Source: CAVOGJ01 sp963695405
GTDB lineage: Bacteria; Planctomycetota; Planctomycetia; Pirellulales; Pirellulaceae
Direction of reading: 5' to 3'
Assembly: GCA_963695405.1 (NCBI GenBank)
Contig: CAVOGJ010000001.1
Span: forward strand, 186,001-250,000
Length of the DNA: 64,000 nucleotides
Below, piece by piece: positions 1-8,153 of this stretch (position 1 is the first letter of the stretch; each line of letters opens with the position of its first letter). The position numbers and the translations under genes are program-made. The notes below the pieces were generated by a model. It did no database searches and had not been told where the DNA came from. It saw only the letters and a list, made by a program, of their open reading frames with translations.

Positions 1-1
1 G

Positions 2-817
2 GGACCGGAGGATCAGGGAATTCCGATTTCTATCTCGGCGGCTGGCGATGTGATTCGATCGCCGATCATCGACATCATTACGGCTCAGACCACCGTAAGT
101 GCCCGTAGCGGGCAAACGGTCGTGATTGGTGGACTGATTTCCGAGGACGATCGCCAGTTCAGTCGGGGAGTTCCCTTCCTCTCCGATATCCCAGCACTCG
201 GCGATCTGTTCCGCTACGAACAAAACAGAAAAGACCGTTTCGAGTTGCTGTTTATCTTGACCCCCTACATCATCCGTGGCGAACAGGATGTCAACTGCAT
301 CAACCAAATGGAAAGCGACCGCATGAGTTGGTGCCTGTCCGATGTCTACCGCGTTCACGGCTACTTTGACGTCAATGCCTGCGAAGGATTTTCGGATGGA
401 ACGGTGCCGGGACAAGGCAACTGTGGTCCGGCGACGATTTACCCCGACCGCAATCCGGCGGGCATCACCAACGGCAACATTCCCAGCGCGACTGACTATC
501 GAACGTTGCCCTCCCCGGGCGCGCCAGCGACGGATGCGTATCCACCACAGAACGGCCCACAGTTCAACCTACCGTCATTACCCGGCTCGCCCGTCGACGA
601 GAGTTCGTTGCCTGCGCCCGAATGGCAGCCGCAAAGCGCGCAGGGAGCGACCGATGTTGTGCCCGTCGGTCACCAGATGCTGGTTCCTCGCGTACCGGCA
701 CGGAATCCGCAAGGCCAGTCACCCTATGCCATCAAGATGCAGCCCACACAGCAAGCACCTCAAACGTTCGTGACCAGCAATGGACAATGGATACGCGAAC
801 CACAAATGCAACCATGA
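2..817 (+). CDS. Secretin (type II/III secretion or pilus outer-membrane channel), 3' part
   Basis: The frame is open to the left edge, so the gene starts outside the window; the GTG at 50 is internal. The visible part holds the end of the secretin domain: TTVSARSGQTVVIGGLI, then VPFLSDIPALGDLFR and a hydrophobic FELLFILTPYII strand. This is the conserved end of the GspD/PilQ/YscC beta-barrel domain, which forms an outer-membrane channel for secretion or pilus export. After about residue 95 comes a roughly 170-residue tail rich in Pro, Gln and Asn with no recognisable domain. The stop codon TGA overlaps the ATG of the next gene (ATGA at 814-817), implying translational coupling with that lipoprotein. 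Which secretion system it serves cannot be told from this fragment. Confidence 0.9.
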   Translation, partial: GPEDQGIPISISAAGDVIRSPIIDIITAQTTVSARSGQTVVIGGLISEDDRQFSRGVPFLSDIPALGDLFRYEQNRKDRFELLFILTPYIIRGEQDVNCINQMESDRMSWCLSDVYRVHGYFDVNACEGFSDGTVPGQGNCGPATIYPDRNPAGITNGNIPSATDYRTLPSPGAPATDAYPPQNGPQFNLPSLPGSPVDESSLPAPEWQPQSAQGATDVVPVGHQMLVPRVPARNPQGQSPYAIKMQPTQQAPQTFVTSNGQWIREPQMQP

Positions 818-2091
818 CGGAATACCAGACGGCTGAGCGCGCAAATCCACCGCGTCCCTCCCGGCGGCTGCCGCGGTTGGGCTGTGGACTGCTCGTGCTG
901 CTGTCACTCTCCGGCTGCCACTTGTTGCAAAAGAACGAGGTCGGCGAAGCCGTCCCAGCCCAGTTGCCCGATCTGTCCGGCGTCCAGCCGCCACAAAAGC
1001 TCGTGGCGATCTGGTCCGACACGACCTACCACCATCCAGGAGCCCCGGCGACGCGAGGACTTGGCGGACGGTTGTACTTCTACGACGCCGCACGGAAGAC
1101 CGTACAGGTCAATGGGCAACTGATCGTCTACGGGTATGACGACTCGAAGAGTGGTCCCGAATCACGCGAGCCCGATCGCAAGTACGTGATCACGCCCGCG
1201 GAATTCGCCCGCCACCACAGCACGACCGATATTGGCTCGTCCTACTCGGTTTGGATCCCATGGGATGAAGTCGGTGGCGAGCAGAAAAAAATCAGCGTCG
1301 TTCCGGTCTTCACCACGCTCGACGGCCATGTCATCATGGGGGATCACGCGCGGCATTTGCTACCAGGAAGCGGCGACTCTCCCACGACGAGCGACGGGCC
1401 GCCGCAGGTCAATCCGAGCGCCAGCGTGCGACTCGCCGATTACCAGGATGGTTATCCGGCGGCGGAACGCAACCTTGGCGGCCAACGTATCATCGTCGAC
1501 CAACGTCAATCCGTGGTGGCCGTCAACCAGACGGTTCCGGAGGATCATGCCAAACCCAGACTGCGGGCAACTTCAATCGCACTGCCTCCAACGGTCAGGC
1601 AACGGCTGATGAACTCGGCAAGCCTTGCCGAAAACGGGCGGACGACACCGCCCACTTACGGAAATATGGCTCCGCCTGCGAATGCCAACTACATTCCGGC
1701 ACCCGTCGACGATGGCCGCAGTACGCAGTCCTACCAACTGCAGACGACACCAGAGCAATCCTTCGTTCGACCGGCAGCGGTGAGCACGTACCCGTCGGCA
1801 GTGATCGGCGAGACGCCGGCGATCGCTCCCCCGCCCGGGCCGACTACGGCGCCGGTAGCGGCTCAGCCGTTTCAGCTGCCGCCGTATCGGGGTCGGCTAC
1901 CACTAGCTCGTTCTGGACTTGCCACACTCCAGGCTCAAGCCGCACCAGCTGCTCCGCGAGCAACTTCGCCTCTTGCGACGTCACCGTACCCCGCAGCACC
2001 GCCGTCCCATCCCGCATGGCAACCTGGATATCCAAATACCGGTCCGACTGCCGGGAAACCGTTGCCGCTACCCGGGCCAAACGGCTATTAA
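814..2091 (+). CDS. Lipoprotein coupled to the secretin gene
   Basis: I start this gene at the ATG that overlaps the secretin stop. That places a lipoprotein signal near the N-terminus: basic RRLPRLG, hydrophobic LLVLLSL, then lipobox LSGC at about residues 27-30. An in-frame ATG at 787 and longer upstream starts are possible but leave the signal too deep. The central part (about 60-190) is a compact region with KYVITPAEFARHHS and SVWIPWDEVGGEQKKISVV. The last 230 residues are Pro/Ala/Gln-rich low complexity. I do not recognise a named family. Coupling to the secretin suggests an accessory or pilotin-like envelope role, which is inference. The 3' 248 bases overlap the opposite-strand BON gene. 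Confidence 0.75.
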   Translation: MTEYQTAERANPPRPSRRLPRLGCGLLVLLSLSGCHLLQKNEVGEAVPAQLPDLSGVQPPQKLVAIWSDTTYHHPGAPATRGLGGRLYFYDAARKTVQVNGQLIVYGYDDSKSGPESREPDRKYVITPAEFARHHSTTDIGSSYSVWIPWDEVGGEQKKISVVPVFTTLDGHVIMGDHARHLLPGSGDSPTTSDGPPQVNPSASVRLADYQDGYPAAERNLGGQRIIVDQRQSVVAVNQTVPEDHAKPRLRATSIALPPTVRQRLMNSASLAENGRTTPPTYGNMAPPANANYIPAPVDDGRSTQSYQLQTTPEQSFVRPAAVSTYPSAVIGETPAIAPPPGPTTAPVAAQPFQLPPYRGRLPLARSGLATLQAQAAPAAPRATSPLATSPYPAAPPSHPAWQPGYPNTGPTAGKPLPLPGPNGY

Positions 2092-2551
2092 GTCGGCGAT
2101 TCAGCTCGGCCATGGCCGGCGACTCGTACTCAAACCCGACATGTAACCGCCGACGGATCACAGGGGTCGTCTGCTGCGGCAAGGTGTTTCCCCGGTCGAC
2201 GCGATCGCGATTCGGATTCAATCCGAGGCCGAAATTGCCACTATTTCCTTGCATCTGCGAGAAAAAGTTTCGCGCATCCCCCGAATCGGCGCCCACAAAT
2301 GAGCCGGCGGGTCGCGCCCCGCGGACGAATCGCTCGTTCCCGGTAACCATCCCGGCATCCTGCTGCGTTTGTCCGACAGCATTGCCAGGGGTAACGCCGA
2401 AGGCCGGCGAGCCACCCGTTCGTACCGAGCTGCGACTCGAGATGCTGCTGCCGATCGTCCGACTTCCGAACGTGCCATACGATTGGGCTGGCAGAGGTTT
2501 TGCGGCGATCAAGGAGAGTACGACGGCAGATAGCAAAAGTCGCCCACGCAT
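1844..2551 (-). CDS. Exported BON-domain protein
   Basis: The chosen ATG gives a signal peptide, MRGRLLLSAVVLSLIAAKPLPAQ, at the very start; a longer frame to 2629 would bury it. Residues 25-150 are Gly/Ser/Asn-rich. Residues about 165-225 match a BON domain: YLDIQVAMRDGTAVLRGTV followed by a helix (SQEAKLLAEQLVRLEPGV) and a closing strand VQNELVV. BON domains bind membranes or ligands in periplasmic proteins such as OsmY. The gene converges on the lipoprotein gene and overlaps it by 248 bases; the BON domain itself lies in the overlap, so this strand is the more certain coding strand there. Partner and substrate are unknown. Confidence 0.8.
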   Translation of the reverse strand: MRGRLLLSAVVLSLIAAKPLPAQSYGTFGSRTIGSSISSRSSVRTGGSPAFGVTPGNAVGQTQQDAGMVTGNERFVRGARPAGSFVGADSGDARNFFSQMQGNSGNFGLGLNPNRDRVDRGNTLPQQTTPVIRRRLHVGFEYESPAMAELNRRLNSRLARVAATVSRQSDRYLDIQVAMRDGTAVLRGTVTSQEAKLLAEQLVRLEPGVWQVQNELVVADPDTAAAETAEPLPAP

Positions 2552-3050
2552 CCCAGCCTCCCGTTTTCCTGTCCACCTGTCCGGCCAACGAATCAACCCG
2601 GCCACAAGCGGTGCGTCGTGCGTGGCCACTGTAAGTAAGTATAGCAGCCTTTCCCTGTCAGGCGGCCCGGCACACCTGCGACGACAGCGATTTTACGGGA
2701 TGGGCCGATGACGGGGTCGGCTCGTGTTGTCATGCCACCCGACACCCACAACGTCCAACGCATGTTCGTAACTTGGAAAAAGCCAGGTTTTTTGCGGCTT
2801 GCAGCCAACCGAGCCCCAGCAAGCGCCTATCCAACTGCTTTCCCTGCGTGAAAATACCTGACATCCTGACTGCGGAACGGAACTGAGCCGGCGGGCGGGG
2901 GTTCATTAGAAGTGGCGAGCCGGTCCGTCCGCGCGGAAAGGCCAACCGGTGCAGACCGTCCACGAACGCAAAAGCAGTTCGGTGATGCCCTCCTGGGCGA
3001 CGGCTCAGATCGCCGCGAAGCGGCAGGTAACAACGAAAAAGGATTCACCT
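2552..3050. other. Divergent intergenic region, no gene seen
   Basis: About 500 bases separate the BON gene (minus) from the Spy-like gene (plus), so promoters for both should lie here. Several short open frames exist, but none has a domain, signal peptide or ribosome binding site. I see no convincing -35/-10 pair and no RNA gene. Confidence 0.5.
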
Positions 3051-3878
3051 ATGAAGAAGCTCATTGTGACAGGGTCACTCGCCGGGATGTTGACACTGAT
3101 GCTCAGTGCCTCGCCGTTGGAGGCCCAGGGACAGGGGGGTGACGGACCTCGCGGCGGCGGGGGGGGGCCAGGAGGACCTGGTGGCCGACGCGGGCGGGTT
3201 GGCGCGGCGCTCGATCCAGCGCGACTATTGGGCATGAAAGAGGTGCGGGACGAGCTCGAAATCACCGACGAGCAGGCGGAACAGATAAGGGAATTGGCGG
3301 ACGAGTTGCGGCCGGCCGCTGGAGAACGTCGCGAGCGGCCCGATTTTCAAAACATGTCCGATGCCGAGCGGGCGGAGTTTCGCGAGACAATGCAGGCCCA
3401 GCTACGCGAGCGTGCGCAGAAGATGAAAGGCAAGCTGAGTGAAATTTTGCTGCCGCCGCAGCTTGACCGGCTGCAACAGATCAGCATTCAGGTCCAGGGG
3501 ATTGGAGCCCTGCGTAATGAGGAATTCGCCAAGAAATTGGGGGTCAGTGACGAACAAAAGACGGCGATTACCGAAGCCATGGAATCCGCCGGCCGGGAGA
3601 TGCGAGAAAAGATGCGAGAACTGTTCCAGAGCGGTGACATGGAGCAGGTCCGTGAAAAAATGAGCGAAATGCGTAAGGAGATCGAGACCAAGGCGCTCAG
3701 TCATCTGACCGACGAACAGCGGAAAATGTTCGAAGAGGCGAAGGGCGAACCGTTTGAGATGCCGGCATTCGATGGCCGCGGGGCCTTTGGCCGACGTGCT
3801 GCCGGCGATCGCCGCCGTCCGCGGGGAGACCGCCCCGATCGTCCGCGGCCGCCGGCCACGGACGAGCCACTTGACTAA
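3051..3878 (+). CDS. Exported Spy/CpxP-like protein with LTxxQ-type helices
   Basis: The protein starts MKKLIVTGSLAGMLTLMLSASPLEAQ, a clean signal peptide, with AAAAAGGA just upstream of the ATG; this fixes the start inside a longer open frame. After a Gly-rich linker the body is charged and helical, with repeated D/N-E-Q motifs: LEITDEQAEQIREL, LGVSDEQKTAITEA and LSHLTDEQRKMFEEA. Such spaced (L)TDEQ motifs are typical of periplasmic Spy/CpxP/ZraP-like proteins, which act as chaperones or metal-stress proteins in Proteobacteria. The C-terminus is an Arg/Pro/Asp-rich tail. A 12-base duplication follows at the stop. Function is inferred from helix pattern only. Confidence 0.75.
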   Translation: MKKLIVTGSLAGMLTLMLSASPLEAQGQGGDGPRGGGGGPGGPGGRRGRVGAALDPARLLGMKEVRDELEITDEQAEQIRELADELRPAAGERRERPDFQNMSDAERAEFRETMQAQLRERAQKMKGKLSEILLPPQLDRLQQISIQVQGIGALRNEEFAKKLGVSDEQKTAITEAMESAGREMREKMRELFQSGDMEQVREKMSEMRKEIETKALSHLTDEQRKMFEEAKGEPFEMPAFDGRGAFGRRAAGDRRRPRGDRPDRPRPPATDEPLD

Positions 3879-3890
3879 CCACTTGACTAG
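3867..3890 (+). repeat. 12-bp tandem duplication at the stop codon
   Basis: The unit ccacttgacta(a/g) occurs twice in tandem. The first copy supplies the TAA stop of the Spy-like gene and the second adds a TAG just after it in the same frame. It looks like a simple slippage duplication with no further role visible. Confidence 0.7.
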
Positions 3891-3935
3891 CCGCCAGGCC
3901 CCGATCGAGACGCCGCCCCGCGGCGATATGGTATC

Positions 3936-5210
3936 ATGAAGTGGTCCGTCCGCTGGACCTTGGTCGTATGGCGGGGAAGTGTCTGTGACTCCCCACACGA
4001 GCGCGTCGTGAAAGAACTGCTGAATATCGCCGTCCTGCTGCATATCGGGGTCCTGCTGATTGCCATGGCCTCCTCGGTCACGGCTCAGCCGCCTGCAGGT
4101 CGCTTTGAGGGACGCGGGGAGGCGGGCCGAGGCGGGCGTGGAGGCTTTGATCCCTCCAATTATCTGGATCGCTTTGACCGCAATCAGAACGGTAAAATCG
4201 ATCCGGAAGAGGTTGACCGAAGATCTCGTGCGTTTCTGCAGCGTTTCGTCCCGGGGGTCGACCTTTCGCGTCCCGTCGCCATTGACGAATTGAAGCAGCG
4301 CATCCAGCTGATGCGCGGCGGCGACGGTCGACCAGCGGCGACGTCCAGCCGGGGAGCGGGCGGGTCGTTGAATCAGGACGAAATTGAGCCCCTTGTACCC
4401 GGATTCGACGAGGCGGGTGAAGTCGTGACGCCCGTGCCAGGTTTTGGCTCGCTGGCGGAATTCTTCAACGTGAAGGTCGTCGATGCGGATCTCGCCGAGA
4501 CACAAGAAGCGTTTCGGCGCTACGATCGCGATGGCAATGGCCTTCTCGACGCGCGAGAAATGCGCCGCGGTCGATGGTTCGACGACCCCACGGCCTATGA
4601 TCAGAATCGGGACGGCCAGCTCTCCGAACGTGAACTTTCGATCCGTTACGCGCGGCGCCGCTTGAACGAAGCGAAATCCGGGCCGAGTCGTGAATCGGAG
4701 GAAGAATCGCGCGCCGATAACCCGCGAGCAGAGCCACCGAATGCTACCGAGCAACGCAAGTCGTACCGTTTCAAGACGGCCCACGAGCGACTTCCGGAGG
4801 GACTTCCGGCATGGTTTCGCGAACGGGACCAGGATCTGGATGGTCAAGTCAGCATGGCTGAATTTTTTTCCGCTCAAAATCCCGACTCGGCAACTGAGTT
4901 CGAGAAGCTTGATCGTAATCGTGACGGACTGATCGTGGCGGACGAACTTCTGGACGACACTTCGGCCACGTCCAGCATGTCCGCCGGCGACGGGGCTGAG
5001 CAGGAGTCGTCCAAGGAAGCGAACGATGAAACGCTGGACCGCTACCTCCGCTACGCGACCTCTATTGTCAAGAAGTACGACACAGACGGTGACGGCAAGC
5101 TTTCCCGTGACGAAATGTCACGGATGCGGCGTCGACCAGAGGGCGCTGACGAGAACGGTGACGGCAAAATCTCGCCGCAGGAATACGCGCGGCACCTGAT
5201 GCAGGGTTGA
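3936..5210 (+). CDS. Exported multi-EF-hand protein
   Basis: About seven EF-hand-like calcium loops are visible in order: DRNQNGKIDPEE, DRDGNGLLDARE, DQNRDGQLSERE, DQDLDGQVSMAE, DRNRDGLIVADE, DTDGDGKLSRDE and DENGDGKISPQE. Such proteins bind calcium outside the cytoplasm, and planctomycetes carry many. The signal segment is ELLNIAVLLHIGVLLIAMASSVTAQ. It would sit at the N-terminus if translation began at GTG 4008; the upstream ATG 3936 adds 24 residues without a clear ribosome binding site, so either start is possible. It lies 57 bases after the Spy-like gene on the same strand and may be cotranscribed with it. A 491-codon open frame on the opposite strand is a shadow. Confidence 0.85.
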   Translation: MKWSVRWTLVVWRGSVCDSPHERVVKELLNIAVLLHIGVLLIAMASSVTAQPPAGRFEGRGEAGRGGRGGFDPSNYLDRFDRNQNGKIDPEEVDRRSRAFLQRFVPGVDLSRPVAIDELKQRIQLMRGGDGRPAATSSRGAGGSLNQDEIEPLVPGFDEAGEVVTPVPGFGSLAEFFNVKVVDADLAETQEAFRRYDRDGNGLLDAREMRRGRWFDDPTAYDQNRDGQLSERELSIRYARRRLNEAKSGPSRESEEESRADNPRAEPPNATEQRKSYRFKTAHERLPEGLPAWFRERDQDLDGQVSMAEFFSAQNPDSATEFEKLDRNRDGLIVADELLDDTSATSSMSAGDGAEQESSKEANDETLDRYLRYATSIVKKYDTDGDGKLSRDEMSRMRRRPEGADENGDGKISPQEYARHLMQG

Positions 5211-5259
5211 TAGACCGACGGCGAGTGTTCCTCCGATCGTGACTGCCGTCAAACCTTGT

Positions 5260-6600
5260 TCACAGTCGGGAGCGAAGGAAGTCCAACCCGCGTTGCAGCT
5301 GAGGATCGACATACAGCGGTGCAGTGACGCCATTCCTCGGCAGCAAAAACGAGTCGCGCTGAAACTGCTGCAGCCGCACAGACTGATCGGCCGTCAAAGG
5401 CAAGGCATACCCCTCATCTGGCCGCACGCCCCAATCGTCGGCTTCCGACAAATTGTCGAAGCGGTGAATATTCTTTCCGCTCGGACGCAAGTAGCTTGAG
5501 GTGGTAAGCTTCAGTGCGCTCTTCCCGTGTTCCAACTCGACAACCTTCTGAACGCTCCCTTTACCCCAGGTTCGTTCGCCAATCACCGTGGCACGATGAT
5601 TGTCTTGCAGGCAAGCGGCTACGATTTCGCTGGCGCTAGCGCTGTAGTGGTTAACGAGGATGACCATCGGAAAACCCTCAAAGGAAACCTCCGACGTCGC
5701 GGCCCAGCTCCTCGCGTCAACGTTCCGACCTTCGGTCGAGACGATCTTTCCTGCGGAAAGAAACATGTCGCAAACTTCGATGGCGGTGGTAAGCAAACCA
5801 CCAGGATTGAAACGCAGGTCAAGCACGAGTCCCTTCATATTCTCCTGCATAAGCTGCTCTAAGGCCGCCTTCAACTCATCACCTGTATGTCCGCTGAATG
5901 ACGTGAGACGGACATAACCAATGCGGGCTTTCTCATCGATCATAAAATCCCAGGCACCATCGGGTCGTCGTTGATGGGATGCGACGGTCTCGACCATGAT
6001 GTTCGCACGCGTGACGTCGACAACTTGTTCTCTCCCATCTTCATGACGCACGGCGAGCGTCACGGCGGTTCCCACGGGACCTTTCATCTTGGACACGGCC
6101 TGTTGGACCGACCAGCCAGCGGTTGACTCGTTGTTGACGCGAAGAATCTGGTCGCCCGGCAACAGACCGGCTTTCTTGCCAGGCGAACCATTCAGGGGAC
6201 TCAAAACGCTGATCACTCCGCCTCGCAGCTCGACCTGGATGCCAATACCACCGAATTCACTGTCGACTTCCTTACGAAATTCGGCAATATCCTCGGGGGC
6301 GATATAGTCAGAATAGGCATCCAGTTTGGATAACACCCCGTCAATGGCGGCTTCCATCAATTCACGGCGGCTGATCGGCTCGACATAATTCCGCTGCACT
6401 TCATCGAGTGTGTCGACCAGCAACTTGATGAGCTCATAATCCTCGTCCTCGATGCCTGTCGGCCGGCTGGCCGCAGGGGTTCCTTTTTCTCTGGGTGACG
6501 CTTCCGCGGTGGCAGGCGGTCGCGCCTGGCCGCGAACGGTCACCAGGACGACGACGAGCATCAGGGCCGTGAGGAAAACGGCGAGCTTCGGACTACGCAT
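5260..6600 (-). CDS. ctp: S41 carboxyl-terminal processing protease (CtpA/Prc type)
   Basis: The start was set at MRSPKLAVFLTALMLVVVLVTVRGQ, a signal or anchor segment; the open frame continues 89 codons upstream without sense. Domain order: N-terminal helical region (VDTLDEVQRNYVEPISRREL), a PDZ domain (FGGIGIQVELRGGVISVLSP to about residue 205), then the S41 core. The catalytic Ser is in NHYSASASEIVAA and the Lys in GERTWGKGSVQK, the usual Ser-Lys dyad. Length (446 aa) fits the family. It cleaves C-termini of periplasmic proteins. It converges with the EF-hand gene and is divergent from lhgO, with 296 bases between that hold no obvious gene. Confidence 0.93.
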   Translation of the reverse strand: MRSPKLAVFLTALMLVVVLVTVRGQARPPATAEASPREKGTPAASRPTGIEDEDYELIKLLVDTLDEVQRNYVEPISRRELMEAAIDGVLSKLDAYSDYIAPEDIAEFRKEVDSEFGGIGIQVELRGGVISVLSPLNGSPGKKAGLLPGDQILRVNNESTAGWSVQQAVSKMKGPVGTAVTLAVRHEDGREQVVDVTRANIMVETVASHQRRPDGAWDFMIDEKARIGYVRLTSFSGHTGDELKAALEQLMQENMKGLVLDLRFNPGGLLTTAIEVCDMFLSAGKIVSTEGRNVDARSWAATSEVSFEGFPMVILVNHYSASASEIVAACLQDNHRATVIGERTWGKGSVQKVVELEHGKSALKLTTSSYLRPSGKNIHRFDNLSEADDWGVRPDEGYALPLTADQSVRLQQFQRDSFLLPRNGVTAPLYVDPQLQRGLDFLRSRL

Positions 6601-6896
6601 GCGAACTCCGTCGATTACGATGTATAACGCCCGCGTGAGGGTCGGGTGACGAGCCAGCATGCGGAAGCAGCCATGTTGTGAGCCGATCATTACGGGAGCG
6701 GACCAGTGACGGCGGTTCCACAGTCGATCGACCTTGACATCCCCCACAGTCCGCGCCGCGACGATACGTCGCTCGGACATACGGGCGCACGGGATTCGAC
6801 CGGCCGCTTTCATCCGCTCCCTGGGGCCAGTATAGGTAAAGGCGGCCGAGCGGACAATAAAATCCACCCCGGCGGCGGTGGGCGCAAGGGAGTCGT

Positions 6897-8126
6897 ATGA
6901 AGAGTCAACAGATCGACGTTGTCATCATTGGAGGGGGGATTGTCGGGCTGGCCACCGCCTATCGTTGGGGACAAACGCGTCCCCAAGACACGATTGCCAT
7001 TCTGGAGAAGGAACCACAACTGGCCCGGCATCAAACGGGGCATAACTCCGGAGTGCTCCACACTGGTATCTACTATCAGCCAGGCTCGCAGAAAGCTAAG
7101 AATTGCCGCGCTGGGAAGCTGGCGATGCAGCAGTTTTGCGAAGAGCAAGGTATTCCCTTTCGTCTCTGTGGCAAGGTGATCGTGGCGACTGCAGAGAACG
7201 AGTTGGGCCGTCTGAATGATATCCAGGAACGGGGCAAGCAAAATGGCGTGCGCTGCGAATTGATTGGCCAAGAACGGCTGTCTGAGATTGAACCTCATGC
7301 GGCCGGCATCCGCGCGCTCCATGTTCCGGACGCGGGCATCATTGATTACAAGGCGGTTTGTGAGCGGCTGGGCCAAATCCTGCGCGAACGTGGAGGCAGG
7401 GTGGTTTATAACGCGCGAGTGCAGGCGCTTCGCGCCTCGTCCGAAAGCGTCGAGATTCATTCGACGGCTGGTGATTTCAGGGCTGCGCGATGCGTCAATT
7501 GTGCTGGGCTCTATAGTGACAAGGTGGCAGCGTTCGGTGGCATCACGACATCGTCAAAGATCATTCCCTTTCGCGGCGAATACTACGAGTTGACACCGGC
7601 GGCACGTCACCTGTGTCGAGGTCTGATTTATCCCGTCCCCGATCCAGCCTTTCCGTTCCTGGGCGTCCACTTCACACGGATGATTGACGATTCTGTCGAG
7701 TGTGGCCCGAACGCGGTTTTGGCATTGTCCCGTGAAGGCTACCGCTGGCGGGACGTACGACTGCGAGAATTGGCCGAGTCGCTCACTTATCGTGGCTTTC
7801 AACGACTTGCCCTTCGGCATTGGCGAATTGGATTGGGCGAGGTTTGGCGATCTGCCAGCAAATCCGCCTTCGTCCGTGCGCTGCAGCGGTTAATTCCCGA
7901 GATCCGCAACTCGGATCTCGTACCTGCGCCTGCCGGCGTTCGCGCCCAGGCGGTAAGTGCGGACGGCAAGATGGTGGACGACTTTGTCGTGTATCGGGCC
8001 GACCGCATGATTCATGTGTGCAATGCGCCTTCGCCAGCGGCGACGTCGTCATTGAACATTGGCCAGTGGATTGTCGACGAGGCGCTCGGTCACCGCGCCG
8101 CGGGAAAATCGTCAGCCGGGCGCTGA
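6897..8126 (+). CDS. lhgO: L-2-hydroxyglutarate oxidase/dehydrogenase
   Basis: This FAD-dependent oxidoreductase converts L-2-hydroxyglutarate to 2-oxoglutarate and feeds electrons to the quinone pool. Residues 8-17 carry the dinucleotide motif VVIIGGGIVG. The family signature HNSGVLHTGIYYQPGS near residues 50-65 and KNCRAGK are present, and FRGEYYEL and FLGVHFTRMI sit in the substrate domain. Near the end, CNAPSPAATSSLNIGQWIVD is the expected FAD-binding close. Length (409 aa) matches LhgO. The start ATG overlaps a TATGA context with no strong Shine-Dalgarno. The gene stands alone between the protease and the WD40 protein. Confidence 0.93.
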   Translation: MKSQQIDVVIIGGGIVGLATAYRWGQTRPQDTIAILEKEPQLARHQTGHNSGVLHTGIYYQPGSQKAKNCRAGKLAMQQFCEEQGIPFRLCGKVIVATAENELGRLNDIQERGKQNGVRCELIGQERLSEIEPHAAGIRALHVPDAGIIDYKAVCERLGQILRERGGRVVYNARVQALRASSESVEIHSTAGDFRAARCVNCAGLYSDKVAAFGGITTSSKIIPFRGEYYELTPAARHLCRGLIYPVPDPAFPFLGVHFTRMIDDSVECGPNAVLALSREGYRWRDVRLRELAESLTYRGFQRLALRHWRIGLGEVWRSASKSAFVRALQRLIPEIRNSDLVPAPAGVRAQAVSADGKMVDDFVVYRADRMIHVCNAPSPAATSSLNIGQWIVDEALGHRAAGKSSAGR

Positions 8127-8153
8127 CAACTTCCTCACAGTGGACGAATAGGC

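Noticed and set aside
3402..4877. 491-codon open frame on the minus strand
   Set aside because: It is antisense to the Spy-like and EF-hand genes, which have clear domains and signal peptides; the minus product has none.
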